NCBI RefSeq assembly: GCF_028281305.1
Contig: NZ_JANQKD010000059.1
Span: 1 to 46,065 of the forward strand
Reading direction: 5' to 3'
DNA: 46,065 nt
Source of the DNA: Pelagibius sp.
Lineage (GTDB): Bacteria; Pseudomonadota; Alphaproteobacteria; Kiloniellales; Kiloniellaceae
Position numbers and translations under genes: made by a program. Position 1 is the first letter of the stretch, and each line of letters begins with the position of its first letter. Below the pieces are notes generated by a model that did not search any database, was not told where the DNA came from, and saw only the letters and a list, made by a program, of their open reading frames with translations. Below, piece by piece: positions 45,749 to 46,065 of the stretch.

Positions 45749-46065
45749 TTAGCCGCTCTTGAAGCGGCTGCGCATCGCCATGTCCACCCGCGACGACATG
45801 TCCACCCGCGACGACATGTCGACGCGCGATGACATCTCCGAGGGTCCGGTGGTCTTTCCGGCGGTCATGTTGCTGGAACTGCCGATGGCCGCATCGAGAA
45901 GGATCTCCTCCAGCCAGCCGCTTGTGATCTGGATCCGCACCGAAAAGTCGACCTTATCGTAGGACCACATCCTGACGCCTTCCAGGAAGCGCTCGTCCTT
46001 CATCTCGACGCCGACCTTGCCGATGTGGAGGTCCGGCTCGTTGATCTCTTCCCCTTCCCCATGCA
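45749..46065 (-). CDS. C-terminal part of an uncharacterised protein with SSRVDM repeats
   Basis: The frame is open to the window edge, so the start lies beyond 46065; ~105 C-terminal residues are visible. Readable text: EPDLHIGKVGVEMKDERFL, then SVRIQITSGWLEEILLDAAI, a Ser/Gly linker, then SSRVDM three times followed by AMRSRFKSG. The repeats come from three 18-bp tandem DNA units. No family recognised and no membrane segment seen in the visible part. Confidence 0.65.
   Translation of the reverse strand, partial: HGEGEEINEPDLHIGKVGVEMKDERFLEGVRMWSYDKVDFSVRIQITSGWLEEILLDAAIGSSSNMTAGKTTGPSEMSSRVDMSSRVDMSSRVDMAMRSRFKSG
45779..45832. repeat. Three 18-bp in-frame tandem repeats
   Basis: CATGTCCACCCGCGACGA twice exactly, and a third unit with four synonymous-type changes, encoding SSRVDM repeats near the protein end. 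Synonymous drift in unit three means the amino-acid repeat has been kept. Confidence 0.93.

Overview
The window is high-GC DNA (roughly two thirds G+C) from an alphaproteobacterium. The best guess is a Rhodospirillales/Kiloniellales-type lineage, judged from the gene families present: PAS_5-type PAS protein, arsR-arsC-aqpS arsenic operon, BigR-type sulfide operon, DUF2161, Tat-exported solute-binding protein and CIRCE-groESL. No rRNA, tRNA, CRISPR, insertion sequence or phage gene was seen. Coding density is high and genes lie on both strands.

Layout. 1-4230 (minus): BMP-type nucleoside-like ABC importer (binding protein, double ATPase, two permeases, the last cut by the window edge). 4231-5117: long gene-less stretch holding a candidate ~330-nt structured RNA on the minus strand with its own promoter-like sequence and intrinsic terminator. 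5118-8620 (plus): small orphan protein, KDG-kinase-like sugar kinase, and groESL behind a perfect CIRCE. 8643-10607: sulfide-response island (MBL-fold hydrolase divergent from a BigR-type regulator and a rhodanese/membrane protein). 10653-14743: DUF2161 nuclease-fold protein, PAS protein, ribokinase-like kinase plus class II aldolase, putative envelope protein. 14944-24569 (minus): ten-kilobase operon with a MalFGK-type ABC importer, DhaK, DhaL, an FGGY kinase and an RbsD/FucU protein; it looks like uptake and phosphorylation of an unidentified polyol or sugar. 24957-28070 (minus): three tandem paralogues of an unrecognised ~300-residue secreted four-cysteine protein, each with its own conserved 5' leader (tetraloop hairpin plus a 16-base box) and a hairpin behind it. 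28389-36533: MtnK, a small cytosolic protein, FAD oxidase, HxlR and DUF1330 proteins, two single-domain globins flanking a LysR regulator, PhyH dioxygenase and DUF1761. 36662-41558: LysE exporter, DUF2189 membrane protein behind an FNR-like box, SRPBCC membrane protein divergent from an XRE regulator across a 23-bp perfect palindrome, and MtnA. 41630-43318: arsR-arsC-aqpS. 43501-46065: acetate kinase, HAD hydrolase, and a truncated repeat-bearing protein.

How parts fit. MtnK, MtnA, a FucA-like aldolase with all catalytic residues and a nucleoside-type importer occur within 41 kb, which would be enough for most of a methylthioribose/5-deoxyribose salvage route ending in DHAP. The large sugar operon has two unrelated kinases (DhaKL and FGGY) and a mutarotase-like protein, so its substrate may be a branched or short sugar and not glycerol. 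A separate genome-level trait is the frequency of short perfect tandem repeats at gene ends (six arrays, units of 12 to 28 bp), several running through stop codons.

The strongest candidates for something undescribed are the three-paralogue secreted protein array with its covarying leader hairpins, and the unidentified terminator-bounded RNA at 4427-4757.
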